A stretch of DNA of 64,000 nt from Chlorops oryzae (taxonomy: Eukaryota > Arthropoda > Insecta > Diptera > Chloropidae), in NCBI GenBank assembly GCA_020466095.1, contig CM035808.1:80702779-80766778 (forward strand), read 5' to 3'. Positions within the stretch are counted from its first letter, which is position 1. Each line of letters opens with the position of its first letter. The notes beneath the pieces are model-generated. The model saw only the letters and a program-made list of their open reading frames with translations, made no database searches and was not told the origin of the DNA. The position numbers and the translations under genes are program-made. Shown in pieces: positions 10,660 through 19,922 of this stretch.

Positions 10660-11606
10660 TGTAACTACCTATCCTGCCGGGGTAGCGCTCAGTCGTGTCC
10701 AGGGGTCGTACAAGAAATTTATATTTCAACGCAGTTATCTAAGGATTTTCAATGGTTGTTTAATTTCAATATAATTCAGTAAATGTAATATATAATTCAA
10801 TGTAATTCAATATATAATTCAAGTAATTTGCGTGTAATTGTTGGCTGCGTCTTGCTGGAGTCCTCTGAAGTGAGGTTTCACTGTAGTTCCACGAAGCGGG
10901 GTTTCACTGTAGTTCCATGAAGCGGGGTTTCACTGTAGTTCCATGAAACGGGGTTTCACTGTAGTTCCACGAGCAGGGTTTCACTGTAGTTCCACGAGCA
11001 GGGTTTCACTGTAGTTCCACGGAGGGCTTCACTGTTGGTCCTCTAGTCGATGTCCACTGTAGTTCGTTGTCGCGGTTTTACTGTCGAGGATGCTCTGAGA
11101 AAGATGCTCTGAAAGGATAATAATCGGACCTAGTTTCCTTGTGAGGCTTTGTCTCGTTACCAGAAACCCAGGATCAAACAATTATCCTTCAGATTTGTCC
11201 TAAATTCTTTAATCGCTTGTGAGGCAAGGTCTCGTTAACTACGATTAGGAATTTTCTCTTGTGCTGTTCTCGTACTGACTGCCTTTTCCTTGTGCCGTCG
11301 CTTGCTTTTATATCCATTTCTGGACTGACCTTTGGACTATTAGTCACGCTTTTCGTGCGTGTCGACCTTTGGCCTCTGAGTCACGCTTTTCCTGCGTGTC
11401 GACCTTTGGACTGTGTACATGCATTATCCGCATGCGCTCTGCGTGCTGCTCTGCTGCGTCGCGCCGTTCGATTTCGATCGTTTAGTTGTGTTGTTGTTGC
11501 GCATGTCTGCTTTGTGTCTTCTTGCAGTTGTTGTTGTCTTTTGTGGACGTTGTGTTTCTTCCCGTTGTTGTTTGTGCAAAGTTGTGACGATTTTGTGGTC
11601 GTCACA
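10660..11606 (-). repeat. 3' LTR of the Gypsy element (947 bp)
   Basis: Bounded by TGTAAC and GTCACA; pairs with 17882-18828 at a constant offset of 7222 bp. It contains an array of about six short tandem units around 10872-11030, each with GGTTTCACTGTAGTTCCA. The open frames that appear in it on either strand are compositional, not genes. Confidence 0.93.
10872..11035. repeat. Minisatellite within the LTR, about six units of 26-29 bp
   Basis: Tandem units of the form GTTTCACTGTAGTTCCACGA, each followed by a short variable GC-rich spacer. The same array occurs at 18094-18257 in the other LTR. It could bind host factors or simply be slippage. Confidence 0.8.
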
Positions 11607-11622
11607 CTCCCTCCTTTCTTCC
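11607..11622 (-). promoter_or_regulatory. Polypurine tract of the Gypsy element
   Basis: On the minus strand GAAGAAAGGAGGGAG runs directly into the 3' LTR start TGTGACG. It would prime plus-strand DNA synthesis during reverse transcription. Confidence 0.8.
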
Positions 11623-11734
11623 GAAACGTGACGTTGCCTTTGTCAAACTTGTGTGCTCGTGTGGGTCCCATTCATTATAACACGGCTTTATTTTGCCCGT
11701 GATCAGCTGTGTTATTGGTTTGAATGTTTCGCAG

Positions 11735-12580
11735 TTAATTTTTCCTTTGTATTTTTATTTTTCCAGCTCGCGTTATCGAGATTATGGCCGTGATCGTTCC
11801 AAGCTTCCGCACACAGTTGCTTTGGGTGCCCTTCTTCCAGCGTTTTCGCATCTCGACCCCGATCTGCTGTAGTTTTTCCTCCAAATTTTCATGTTGTGCG
11901 CTTCCGAGTACTCCGTTCATCAGTTTCGACCATAACACATCTTTGTCGCAGATATCCTGGAACACCTCTACCAACTTTTGGCGTGTGGGCAATGTCGTCG
12001 CTGCTTCAAATATGAGGTGGTGTGGTTGGAACCGTTTCCCCGCGCGAATGGTCGTGAGGAACCGCTCTAAAAATTTCAAGGTAAATAAACCGCAGTCGGC
12101 ACCATTTTCTTGCTGTGCTGTGGGCACTTCCACGATCTTCATCGCCTTTACTCTTTCTACATTTTCCGGTCCGGTTCGTGCTGCTTCGTCTTGGAGGAAC
12201 TGGTGGATTAGTTGCGCCACGTCGTGTTGCCGGGTTCCTCTTAGTGAGTCGCAGTGTAGAATCCGGGTGCTGTCCACGATCACGAGCGTCCAGTGGAATT
12301 TGTCAACAACTGGTATGATGACATAATCTCTCTCGAAGATTTTTGCCCTTCGCAACCATCCATTCAAAAAATCTCGTGGCCGTTCTCCATTTTTGATCGC
12401 CAGTAGCTGTGGGAAGAAAAGACCCATTTTCCTTCGGCCAATCTCTCCACATCCGTCTTGAAGATTGAATAACCTCGGCCTGTCTTTGGGTATGTTCCGA
12501 TGACTCCGGCGGAATTTCCAGTTGGGTGTTGCATGTTTAAAAAAATTTGCAATTGTGATCGCGTTGTATTTTACTCGCAA
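11735..12580 (-). CDS. Ulp1/SENP-type cysteine protease (C48 family) inside the Gypsy element
   Basis: An open frame of up to 281 codons between pol and the 3' LTR. It contains the C48 catalytic signature in order: His96 in DKFHWTLVIVD, Asp111 in HCDSLRG, Gln156-157 in AQQENGADCGLF and Cys163. The Gln-to-Cys spacing of six residues matches Ulp1. Such enzymes cleave SUMO or related conjugates. The first codon of the open frame is TTG and a TAA lies three codons upstream; the first in-frame ATG is at 12425-12427, giving about 230 residues that still include the whole catalytic core. A strong-looking acceptor (TTCTCCTTTTCAG) near 12682 could serve a spliced mRNA but leaves an in-frame stop before this frame. 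A lineage-specific capture from a host or DNA-transposon gene is my inference. Confidence 0.82.
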   Translation of the reverse strand: MRVKYNAITIANFFKHATPNWKFRRSHRNIPKDRPRLFNLQDGCGEIGRRKMGLFFPQLLAIKNGERPRDFLNGWLRRAKIFERDYVIIPVVDKFHWTLVIVDSTRILHCDSLRGTRQHDVAQLIHQFLQDEAARTGPENVERVKAMKIVEVPTAQQENGADCGLFTLKFLERFLTTIRAGKRFQPHHLIFEAATTLPTRQKLVEVFQDICDKDVLWSKLMNGVLGSAQHENLEEKLQQIGVEMRKRWKKGTQSNCVRKLGTITAIISITRAGKIKIQRKN

Positions 12581-12840
12581 AATGATTTATTCGTCGGGAT
12601 ACTGCTCCCTTTTATAATGTTCTAATTTAAGGATTTGTTGTTGTATGAAAAAGAAATAAATTTGACAATAACGCTATTTCCCTGAAAAGGAGAAATCATA
12701 TTTGCATTTTTTCCATTATCCTCGGTCGAGACTTTCTTTTGCATATTATATGGCCTTGAACTTTATTTGATCTCATGAGTGCTGCGACGCCGCCGTCGAT
12801 CCTCCGTTGTTACAGCATATGCATATTTTTTTTTTTTTGC

Positions 12841-13478
12841 ATAGAGTGGGAAAGCATATTTCATAATTCTTGTCTGCTGCTTTTCTAACCAACTGTTGCA
12901 CATTACTTTCCTCTGTTCCATATGTGTTTATGTGTGTGATTACTCCTATCTACTTGTGTGCCATTGGCTGATATTAATTTTCCCATTTTCTTCCTTTCTT
13001 GGGTCAATGACCTGATTCCTATTGGGTTTGTGGATTTTATTTTCAGTTATAATGTAGATTTGCCTATTTTGTATTATAACCGGGCTTTAGTTTTCATATG
13101 TTTTCTTTTCCTCTGGTTCTTTTAAATTTTTACAATTTGAAGCAGTTTATGCTCGAATAATAGAGTGGGAAAGCATATTTCATAATTCTTGTCTGCTGCT
13201 TTTCTAACCAACTGTTGCACATTACTTTCCTCTGTTCCATATGTGTTTATGTGTGTGATTACTCCTATCTACTTGTGTGCCATTGGCTGATATTAATTTT
13301 CCCATTTTCTTCCTTTCTTGGGTCAATGACCTGATTCCTATTGGGTTTGTGGATTTTATTTTCAGTTATAATGTAGATTTGCCTATTTTGTATTATAACC
13401 GGGCTTTAGTTTTCATATGTTTTCTTTTCCTCTGGTTCTTTTAAATTTTTACAATTTGAAGCAGTTTATGCTCGAATA
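12841..13478. repeat. Two tandem 319-bp units between pol and the protease ORF
   Basis: Units at 12841-13159 and 13160-13478, starting ATAGAGTGGGAAAGC and ending GCTCGAATA, look identical by eye. T runs lie at both outer edges (about 12828-12839 and 13481-13505). The sequence is AT-rich without coding potential. It may carry signals for the downstream ORF; the identity of the units implies a recent duplication. Confidence 0.92.
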
Positions 13479-13589
13479 TATTTTTTTTTTTTTTTTTTTT
13501 TTTTTACCAATTTTTTCCTCTGACGATTCCGTTTTGGATGAATTTTTTATCGTGCCGTCGCCGAGGGAGCCCTGTGTCGCCGTGGATAT

Positions 13590-16500
13590 TTATTTCGACG
13601 GAAAAGGTACGTTATTGTTTTGTGTTGGCGGTTGCTCAACGTTTTCATTTTGTTGCAGGTCGGATTCATCAGTGTAAAATGGCTTAAGCTGAGAGATGTG
13701 AGCTGTCTTCAACGTTTTACCGTCTCTCAGTTTCACTATCACGGGAGATGAGAAGGATTCAACCATAAATGGTCCATCGAACTTTGGTGCCAGTTTTGCC
13801 GCGAAATCGTCAATGGCTTTCGACAGTGGGTGAGTTCGTAGGAGTACCAGTTGTCCTCGATAAGGTTTCCACGGACGTCGCCGTAGGTTGTAGGCGCGAG
13901 CTTGTTCTTGGCTTGCCTTTGCTAGGTTCACTTCGACAATTTTGAAAATTTCTTGAAGTCGGTTGTGCCGTTGTGTGACTGTTAGTGCTTCTGCCCCTGT
14001 ACCTGTTGTTTTTTCATCGAAAAGACTTTTGGGTAGTCGCGGCTCTCTGCCTTGCGTCAGCATTGCTGGGCTAAAGCCTGTGGTGTCCGCAACACTGGTG
14101 TTTATGGCCAACATGATTTCGGGTAGCGCCTCGTCCCAGTGTTTGTGTGATGATTGTGTATACTGTGCAATCATTGTTTTTATCGTGCGGTTTGCTCGTT
14201 CGGTGGGATTTTCTTGGGGCGTGTATGGGGCCGTATACTGGTGATGTATACCCATTTCTTCCAGAAAATTTTCTAAATTACGGCTTGTGAATTGTGTGCC
14301 ATTGTCGGTTAGCAAGACCTTGGGTACCCCGTATCGTGCGATTATTCGCTCCCGAAGGGCTTTCCGGACTGCGTCGGCAGTGGCGCTTCGTAGTGGCACC
14401 AATTCTACCCATTTTGAAAATTTGTCGTAGAATACCAGTAGTGTTGTGTTCCCATGTATAGAGCGTGGCAATGGTCCCACGAAGTCTGCGCATAGGATGG
14501 CCCACGGTTCATCTGCGATTTTAGTGAGCATATATCCTGCTGGCTTCTGTTGGTTTACCTTAAAATGTTGACAGCTTTTGCATTGAAACACATGTTTCCG
14601 TATGTCTTTCATCATGCTCGGCCAAAAATATTTTTTTGCTGTTCGGAGGAATGTCTTCCGTATACCCAGGTGACCAGCTGTTGGGTGATCGTGATTTTCG
14701 TTTAGCACTCGGTCGATGTCTTTCCTTCCTATACATAGTTTCCAAGCCACGCTGTCTTCATCGTCTGCGTTTGGCGGTAGGTGTCTATATAAATTTCCGT
14801 TTTCTATTATATATTCAGGAAATTTATGTGGCTCTTTTTTAATTTCCTCTGTTTTCCGTGTGACCCAGTCCTTGGGCAGAGGTGGTATTTCTTCTTCGTG
14901 TATGCGTCGTGTTGTCTCCAGTGGATCTCTTGATAGAGCGTCAGCAATGACGTTCTCTCTCCCCTTCCTATAACGAACTTCGAAGTTATATTGTTGCAGC
15001 TCTAGTGCCCATCGTGCGACGCGTCCTGATGGGTTTTCGATAGAATTTAACCATTTTAATGAGAGGTGGTCAGTGATGACAATAAAATTGTATCCCTCGA
15101 GGTAGTGACGCATTTTTCGAATTCCCCAAACGATCGCAAGGCATTCTTTTTCGGTGGTTGAGTAGTTTGTTTCCGGTTTGTTAAGGTGGCGGCTTGCATA
15201 AGCTATTACTCTCTCGTTTCCATTATCATCCTGTGTCAACACTGCACCAAGTCCGTAGTCGCTGGCATCTGTTTGTAAAATGAATTGTTTATTAAAGTCC
15301 GGGCATGCAAGGATGGGTGCTTCAGTAAGTTTCTTTTTTAAATTCTCGAAAGCTTGTTGGTGCTCTTCGGTCCATACCCAGTTTACTCCTTTTTTGAGTA
15401 GTGTTGTCAAGGGATGTATGGTGTCTGCGAATTCGGGTACGAATCGTCTGTACCATGAAGTGATTCCGATGCACTGCCGTAGTTCTTTTATGTTCGTTGG
15501 TGGCTTGAGACGTTCGATGGCTTCAATTTTTGACGGGTCTGTTTGAATCCCTTTGTCGCTTACCATATGACCAAGGTATTTGATTTCTGTTTTTAGAAAT
15601 TCGCATTTTTCTGGATTTATTTTGAGGTTGGCCTCACGTAATCTTCTAAAAACTTCTACTAAATTCGTCATATGTTCTTCCAGTGTTCGACCTAGTACGA
15701 TGATGTCGTCGAGGTACGCAAAAGCGAACGGTTCTAGTTCAGGCGTTATTACTGAGTCTAATGCCCGTTGGAAAGTTGCGGGTGCTGAGTGTAATCCGAA
15801 CGGCATTACCTTCCATTGGAAAAGGCCCCGTCCGGGCACAGTGAACGCGGTATACTGTTTGCTTGCCTCGTCCATTGGAATTTGCCAGTAGCCATTTTTA
15901 AGGTCCAGACTGCTAAAAATTTTTGCATCCTTCAGACGGTCCAAAATGTGGCTTATTCGTGGTAATGGGTATGCGTCAGGGATTGATTTAGCATTTAGTT
16001 GCCTGTAGTCGATGCAGAGTCTCCATTTACCATTTTTCTTGCGTACGAGGACCGTTGGTGCACTGTATGGGCTGTTCGATGGTTCTATGCATCCTTTTTC
16101 GAGAATATCATCGATTTCTTTGTTTATGATTTCTTGTTTTGCAGGGTTTTGCGGAAAGTATCTGGCTTTGATGGGAATGTCGTCTTTTACTCTTATGTAG
16201 TGTTTTGCGATGTTAGACGGGCCTTCAATGCTTTCGAAACGTTTTATTTCTGTTTGAATTATTTCTTCCGCTTCTGCTCGGGAGATTGGTTTGCTTTGTG
16301 ACTCGGTTGTGTTTTCGGCGACTTCTCGTATTGAGAGTGCATTCCAGTCAGCGGTTTGAATCTTTGGAATTTTTATACTCTGGCCTGCAATCTCCACCTG
16401 TGCGTCTAGCGCTCCCAGTGTGTCTATGCCGAGTATGACGTCGTCTACCACCTGCTCTAATATAGCTAATTCGATTTGTAGGCGGTTTTGTCCGAGTTGT

Positions 16501-16793
16501 AGCGTGGTTGTAGTTGCTTCAGTTACGAGTGTTTTGGTGCCGTCTGCTAGTTGTATGTTGGCACGAATTTTGTGTCGTTGGCTGGAGTCCCGAATTTGTT
16601 CGGCCATAGCCCTACTTATGTAGTTTCTTGTGGCTCCGGTGTCGATGGTTGCTACTAAGGGTATTTCTCCCAGTTTAATATGAGCAACTATGGTATTATT
16701 TAAGAATTTTAAATTCGAGGCCTCCTGTAGGGGTTTGTCGCCGTGCCTCGTTATTGGCGGTCCCCTTGCTCGTTTCCCGATTTCCTGCAGCAT
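13590..16793 (-). CDS. pol: Gypsy Pol polyprotein: protease, reverse transcriptase, RNase H, integrase
   Basis: A 1067-codon open frame, complete for Metaviridae-type pol. Retropepsin motif IDTGATRNYIS at residues 50-60. Reverse transcriptase about 215-390 with PFGLHSAPATFQR and active site AYLDDI (Asp362-363). RNase H from about 500 with QTDASDYGLGAVL. Integrase zinc-binding residues His700, His707, Cys737 and Cys740, catalytic Asp769 (CADFVGP), Asp829 (LLTDNGTQF) and Glu864 (NPTERANRT), then a GPF-type C-terminal module. It overlaps gag by 43 nt in the -1 frame, consistent with programmed frameshifting. No stops or shifts were seen, so this copy may be competent. Confidence 0.95.
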   Translation of the reverse strand: MLQEIGKRARGPPITRHGDKPLQEASNLKFLNNTIVAHIKLGEIPLVATIDTGATRNYISRAMAEQIRDSSQRHKIRANIQLADGTKTLVTEATTTTLQLGQNRLQIELAILEQVVDDVILGIDTLGALDAQVEIAGQSIKIPKIQTADWNALSIREVAENTTESQSKPISRAEAEEIIQTEIKRFESIEGPSNIAKHYIRVKDDIPIKARYFPQNPAKQEIINKEIDDILEKGCIEPSNSPYSAPTVLVRKKNGKWRLCIDYRQLNAKSIPDAYPLPRISHILDRLKDAKIFSSLDLKNGYWQIPMDEASKQYTAFTVPGRGLFQWKVMPFGLHSAPATFQRALDSVITPELEPFAFAYLDDIIVLGRTLEEHMTNLVEVFRRLREANLKINPEKCEFLKTEIKYLGHMVSDKGIQTDPSKIEAIERLKPPTNIKELRQCIGITSWYRRFVPEFADTIHPLTTLLKKGVNWVWTEEHQQAFENLKKKLTEAPILACPDFNKQFILQTDASDYGLGAVLTQDDNGNERVIAYASRHLNKPETNYSTTEKECLAIVWGIRKMRHYLEGYNFIVITDHLSLKWLNSIENPSGRVARWALELQQYNFEVRYRKGRENVIADALSRDPLETTRRIHEEEIPPLPKDWVTRKTEEIKKEPHKFPEYIIENGNLYRHLPPNADDEDSVAWKLCIGRKDIDRVLNENHDHPTAGHLGIRKTFLRTAKKYFWPSMMKDIRKHVFQCKSCQHFKVNQQKPAGYMLTKIADEPWAILCADFVGPLPRSIHGNTTLLVFYDKFSKWVELVPLRSATADAVRKALRERIIARYGVPKVLLTDNGTQFTSRNLENFLEEMGIHHQYTAPYTPQENPTERANRTIKTMIAQYTQSSHKHWDEALPEIMLAINTSVADTTGFSPAMLTQGREPRLPKSLFDEKTTGTGAEALTVTQRHNRLQEIFKIVEVNLAKASQEQARAYNLRRRPWKPYRGQLVLLRTHPLSKAIDDFAAKLAPKFDGPFMVESFSSPVIVKLRDGKTLKTAHISQLKPFYTDESDLQQNENVEQPPTQNNNVPFPSK

Positions 16794-17842
16794 TCAATTG
16801 TCCTTACTCCTCGTTTCCCGCAAATCCAACAAAATAGGATTTGTGGATTTTTACAGCCAAATTGGCGATGGCCTGGTTGGCCGCATCGGCGGCATGCATT
16901 GTAGACATCGATTTTGTCTTGGGTGTCTTGTGCTGGTTCTGGTGGTTTTTGTTCGGTAACTCGGCGACTTCGCTCTTCGGTTCGGTTTTGTGGCTGTTTC
17001 TTTTGTTTCGCTCTGTCTTGTTTTTTGCTTTTTAACCTTTCGAAATCGTCTGCTAAATCGATGAGTCCTCTCAGTGTTGCAAAGTCTCGTCTCTTGGCAT
17101 ATCCCTGGAATTCGTGGGTGCTATTCTCATATATGCGATCCAGTTTCTTTATTTCCGTGTATTCGGTGTGTCGCATCAATTCCTGCATTGCTAATAGGTA
17201 TTGTTTAAACGGTTCTTCTTCTTGTTGTTCTCTTCTGCGAATAGTGTCCTCTAATAGCTCGAAATATCGTGGTGGTAGGAAGAACTCTAGGAAATCTCGC
17301 TTTAAGTTGCTCCAGATGCGCCATGCTGCATTGTTGTTCCTGTACCAGGATAGGGCCATGTCTTTTAAAAGTTCTGGCATTGTTCTGGGCAGCATATTTT
17401 TCGGTAGGTCGTAGACTTCTGCCAATTCCTCCACTCTTTCTATGAAGCTCAGAGCGTCCTGCTTGCCGTCGTACTTCAGTCCCCATTTGCGGACCTTGTC
17501 GATAATGTCCGTGTATGCTGGCATGGAAATTGCGGTTACTGACGGTGGCGATGTGGTTGTTCGGAGAGTTTCTGCTTGTACGTATTTCGGAATGGCTCCC
17601 GTTGGATTATTTTGGTTTGCGTCTGCATCCAGTGGTAAAAGTGGTGAAGGTGCTCTTGCGTGTTTTACCTCCCATTCGTGTAATATTCGTGCGTATTCGT
17701 CATCTGATGCGTGCTCATTTGCGAATGCGGCCAGTCGTTTTCGTAGCTCGTCGACGGTGCCTTGGGTATCGATTTTTACAGTCTCGCAGTAATTTAAGAG
17801 GTCCTCTTTCCGAAGAGAGTATATCCATGTAGTTTTTACCAT
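16751..17842 (-). CDS. gag: Gypsy Gag with SAP-like N terminus and zinc knuckles
   Basis: A 363-codon frame starting at an ATG 26 nt after the primer-binding site. Residues about 9-40 (SLRKEDLLNYC, GTVDELRKRLAAF) resemble a SAP DNA-binding helix pair. A capsid-like retrotransposon gag region occupies the middle (about 120-260), then a basic stretch. Two Cys knuckles follow near the C terminus: CRRCGQPGHRQFGC and a variant CWICGKRGVRTIEC in which the usual His is replaced. Gag would assemble virus-like particles and package element RNA. The end overlaps pol in the -1 frame. Confidence 0.92.
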   Translation of the reverse strand: MVKTTWIYSLRKEDLLNYCETVKIDTQGTVDELRKRLAAFANEHASDDEYARILHEWEVKHARAPSPLLPLDADANQNNPTGAIPKYVQAETLRTTTSPPSVTAISMPAYTDIIDKVRKWGLKYDGKQDALSFIERVEELAEVYDLPKNMLPRTMPELLKDMALSWYRNNNAAWRIWSNLKRDFLEFFLPPRYFELLEDTIRRREQQEEEPFKQYLLAMQELMRHTEYTEIKKLDRIYENSTHEFQGYAKRRDFATLRGLIDLADDFERLKSKKQDRAKQKKQPQNRTEERSRRVTEQKPPEPAQDTQDKIDVYNACRRCGQPGHRQFGCKNPQILFCWICGKRGVRTIECCRKSGNEQGDRQ

Positions 17843-17867
17843 CTTGTGTGTCTTCTTGTCAAATTTT

Positions 17868-17879
17868 GCTCGGGCGCCA
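17868..17879 (-). promoter_or_regulatory. Primer-binding site, tRNA-Lys-like
   Basis: On the minus strand TGGCGCCCGAGC begins two nucleotides after the 5' LTR. The first ten bases match the complement of the tRNA-Lys(UUU) 3' end. It would prime minus-strand DNA synthesis. Confidence 0.75.
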
Positions 17880-17881
17880 CT

Positions 17882-18828
17882 TGTAACGACCTATCCTGCC
17901 GGGGTAGCGCTCAGTCGTGTCCAGGGGTCGTACAAGAAATTTATATTTCAACGCAGTTATCTAAGGATTTTCAATGGTTGTTTAATTTCAATATAATTCA
18001 GTAAATGTAATATATAATTCAATGTAATTCAATATATAATTCAAGTAATTTGCGTGTAATTGTTGGCTGCGTCTTGCTGGAGTCCTCTGAAGTGAGGTTT
18101 CACTGTAGTTCCACGAAGCGGGGTTTCACTGTAGTTCCATGAAGCGGGGTTTCACTGTAGTTCCATGAAACGGGGTTTCACTGTAGTTCCACGAGCAGGG
18201 TTTCACTGTAGTTCCACGAGCAGGGTTTCACTGTAGTTCCACGGAGGGCTTCACTGTTGGTCCTCTAGTCGATGTCCACTGTAGTTCGTTGTCGCGGTTT
18301 TACTGTCGAGGATGCTCTGAGAAAGATGCTCTGAAAGGATAATAATCGGACCTAGTTTCCTTGTGAGGCTTTGTCTCGTTACCAGAAACCCAGGATCAAA
18401 CAATTATCCTTCAGATTTGTCCTAAATTCTTTAATCGCTTGTGAGGCAAGGTCTCGTTAACTACGATTAGGAATTTTCTCTTGTGCTGTTCTCGTACTGA
18501 CTGCCTTTTCCTTGTGCCGTCGCTTGCTTTTATATCCATTTCTGGACTGACCTTTGGACTATTAGTCACGCTTTTCGTGCGTGTCGACCTTTGGCCTCTG
18601 AGTCACGCTTTTCCTGCGTGTCGACCTTTGGACTGTGTACATGCATTATCCGCATGCGCTCTGCGTGCTGCTCTGCTGCGTCGCGCCGTTCGATTTCGAT
18701 CGTTTAGTTGTGTTGTTGTTGCGCATGTCTGCTTTGTGTCTTCTTGCAGTTGTTGTTGTCTTTTGTGGACGTTGTGTTTCTTCCCGTTGTTGTTTGTGCA
18801 AAGTTGTGACGATTTTGTGGTCGTCACA
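17882..18828 (-). repeat. 5' LTR of the Gypsy element (947 bp)
   Basis: Matches 10660-11606 across its full length with one visible difference near the end (TGTAACG against TGTAACT). It should hold the promoter. It is followed by the right target duplication GTGG at 18829-18832. Confidence 0.93.
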
Positions 18829-18832
18829 GTGG

Positions 18833-19174
18833 TTAAAAAAAACAACAAACGATGTGTACGTCTGAAAGTGCCAAAAAGTCATTTTGCCGCGCTTATGGAT
18901 GGTAGAATTTATTCAGGCAATATCTAGTTAACGTTGCAAAGATACCTACACACTGCAAGTTCTGTGGAATCGCTGTAGCTGGGGCCCTTACAATACGGCG
19001 TAAGTTATCCGTCATGTTTTTGACTGATTAATAATATGTGTATAGGATTTCTAATCAACGTTGTTTCTTTAACGCAGCCAAAAACGATCAAATAAATTTG
19101 AGGATTTGCTTGAAAGCACAGCATTTTTGAGCATGTGGGACGCTGCTTGCAAGCATCATTTCAAATTTGACCAA
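18833..19174 (-). repeat. Displaced 5' flank of recombinase-family copy 1 (inverted repeat arm)
   Basis: Continues the sequence upstream of the copy 1 ATG that was cut off by the Gypsy insertion. It matches the reverse complement of about 20519-20862, the 5' flank of copy 2, for some 340 bp with scattered differences. It includes a GCTGGGGCCCTTACAATACG stretch. The two gene copies are therefore arranged head to head. Probably contains promoter sequence, but no TATA or initiator could be assigned. Confidence 0.82.
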
Positions 19175-19922
19175 TAGCGTATAAACACACGTCAAATGTC
19201 TGTCAGACACTAGTTATGTATTAGTAAAATTCGGTTGGAAGTCGAATATACACATATCTAACTGCAACCATCCAACATTTATTTTTACGCTGATTTTGAG
19301 ATGAAAGCACGTCTCCTGTGTATCGCAGCGTTTCTCAAAGTGTGCTACGGAGCCCGAGAGCTCCGCGAAAAATTTTATATTGTATGTTTTATATTCTTTA
19401 TAGGTGGTAGTACTAGTAGTAAAATTTATCTGGGGCTCCGTAAAAATTTTTTTGTCCTTCAAGGGTTCCGTGACCAAAAAAAATTGAGAGCCGATAGCAT
19501 ATCGCATTGTGTCGTTAAAAAATGAAAGTATTAAAGAACAAATAGTATTTCGGCCCTGTTTGATTAAATGCGCCTGTAATTCCCGATAAACTTCAAAAGC
19601 TCTAAGATGAAGGTTTTATCTTACATTATTGAATTTTATTTAATTAAGCCCGATAAAATGATTGACGAACAAAAAAATATGTATACTTTATTTATTTTAC
19701 AAATATTCCGCTGCTCTCCAACGTCTTACCTGTTCGCTCTTCACGTAAAAATGAGTATGTCGTACCGACAGAGTATACACACATCAAACAAGTTTCAGAC
19801 ATGCCTAACTGTTGGACGTCAAATCAAAATTTTTTGATTTTGCTTCAAACACTATACGTGTGTCGTTTGTCACTAATACACTCTTAGTGTCTGACAGACA
19901 TTTGATGTGTGTATACCCGCTA
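19175..19922. mobile_element. 748-bp TIR element with TAA duplication (Harbinger-like MITE)
   Basis: Imperfect terminal inverted repeats of roughly 50 bp start TAGCG and include TCAAATGTCTGTCAGACACTA at both ends. It is flanked by CAA (mutated) at 19172-19174 and TAA at 19923-19925. The matching position in the copy 2 flank reads GACTAAGGACG without insertion, confirming the boundaries and a 3-bp duplication, as in PIF/Harbinger elements. No transposase is encoded. Confidence 0.8.

Larger units (their letters stand above)
10660..18828 (-). mobile_element. Gypsy LTR retrotransposon with a Ulp1-type protease ORF (8169 bp)
   Basis: Two 947-bp LTRs begin TGTAAC and end GTCACA and appear identical except one base in the first ten (T or G). 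The element is on the minus strand: 5' LTR at the right, primer-binding site, gag, pol in the -1 frame, a pair of 319-bp tandem repeats, a C48 cysteine protease ORF, polypurine tract, 3' LTR. The TSD is GTGG. Near-identical LTRs and open gag and pol frames point to a recent insertion. No env-like transmembrane protein was found; the protease ORF takes its place. Confidence 0.93.

Noticed and set aside
10872..11035. Regular short repeats resembling a CRISPR array
   Set aside because: Spacers are nearly identical, units are head-to-tail minisatellite inside an LTR, and the window is eukaryotic.
11259..11702. Long plus-strand open frame of 147 codons over the LTR, repeated at 18481-18927
   Set aside because: It is antisense to the Gypsy element, lies within the LTR, is Cys/Leu/Val-rich through GTTGTTG-type sequence and has no motif.
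13590..16793. An env gene for the Gypsy element
   Set aside because: The region downstream of pol has no signal peptide, furin-like site or transmembrane segment; the only ORF there is the C48 protease.
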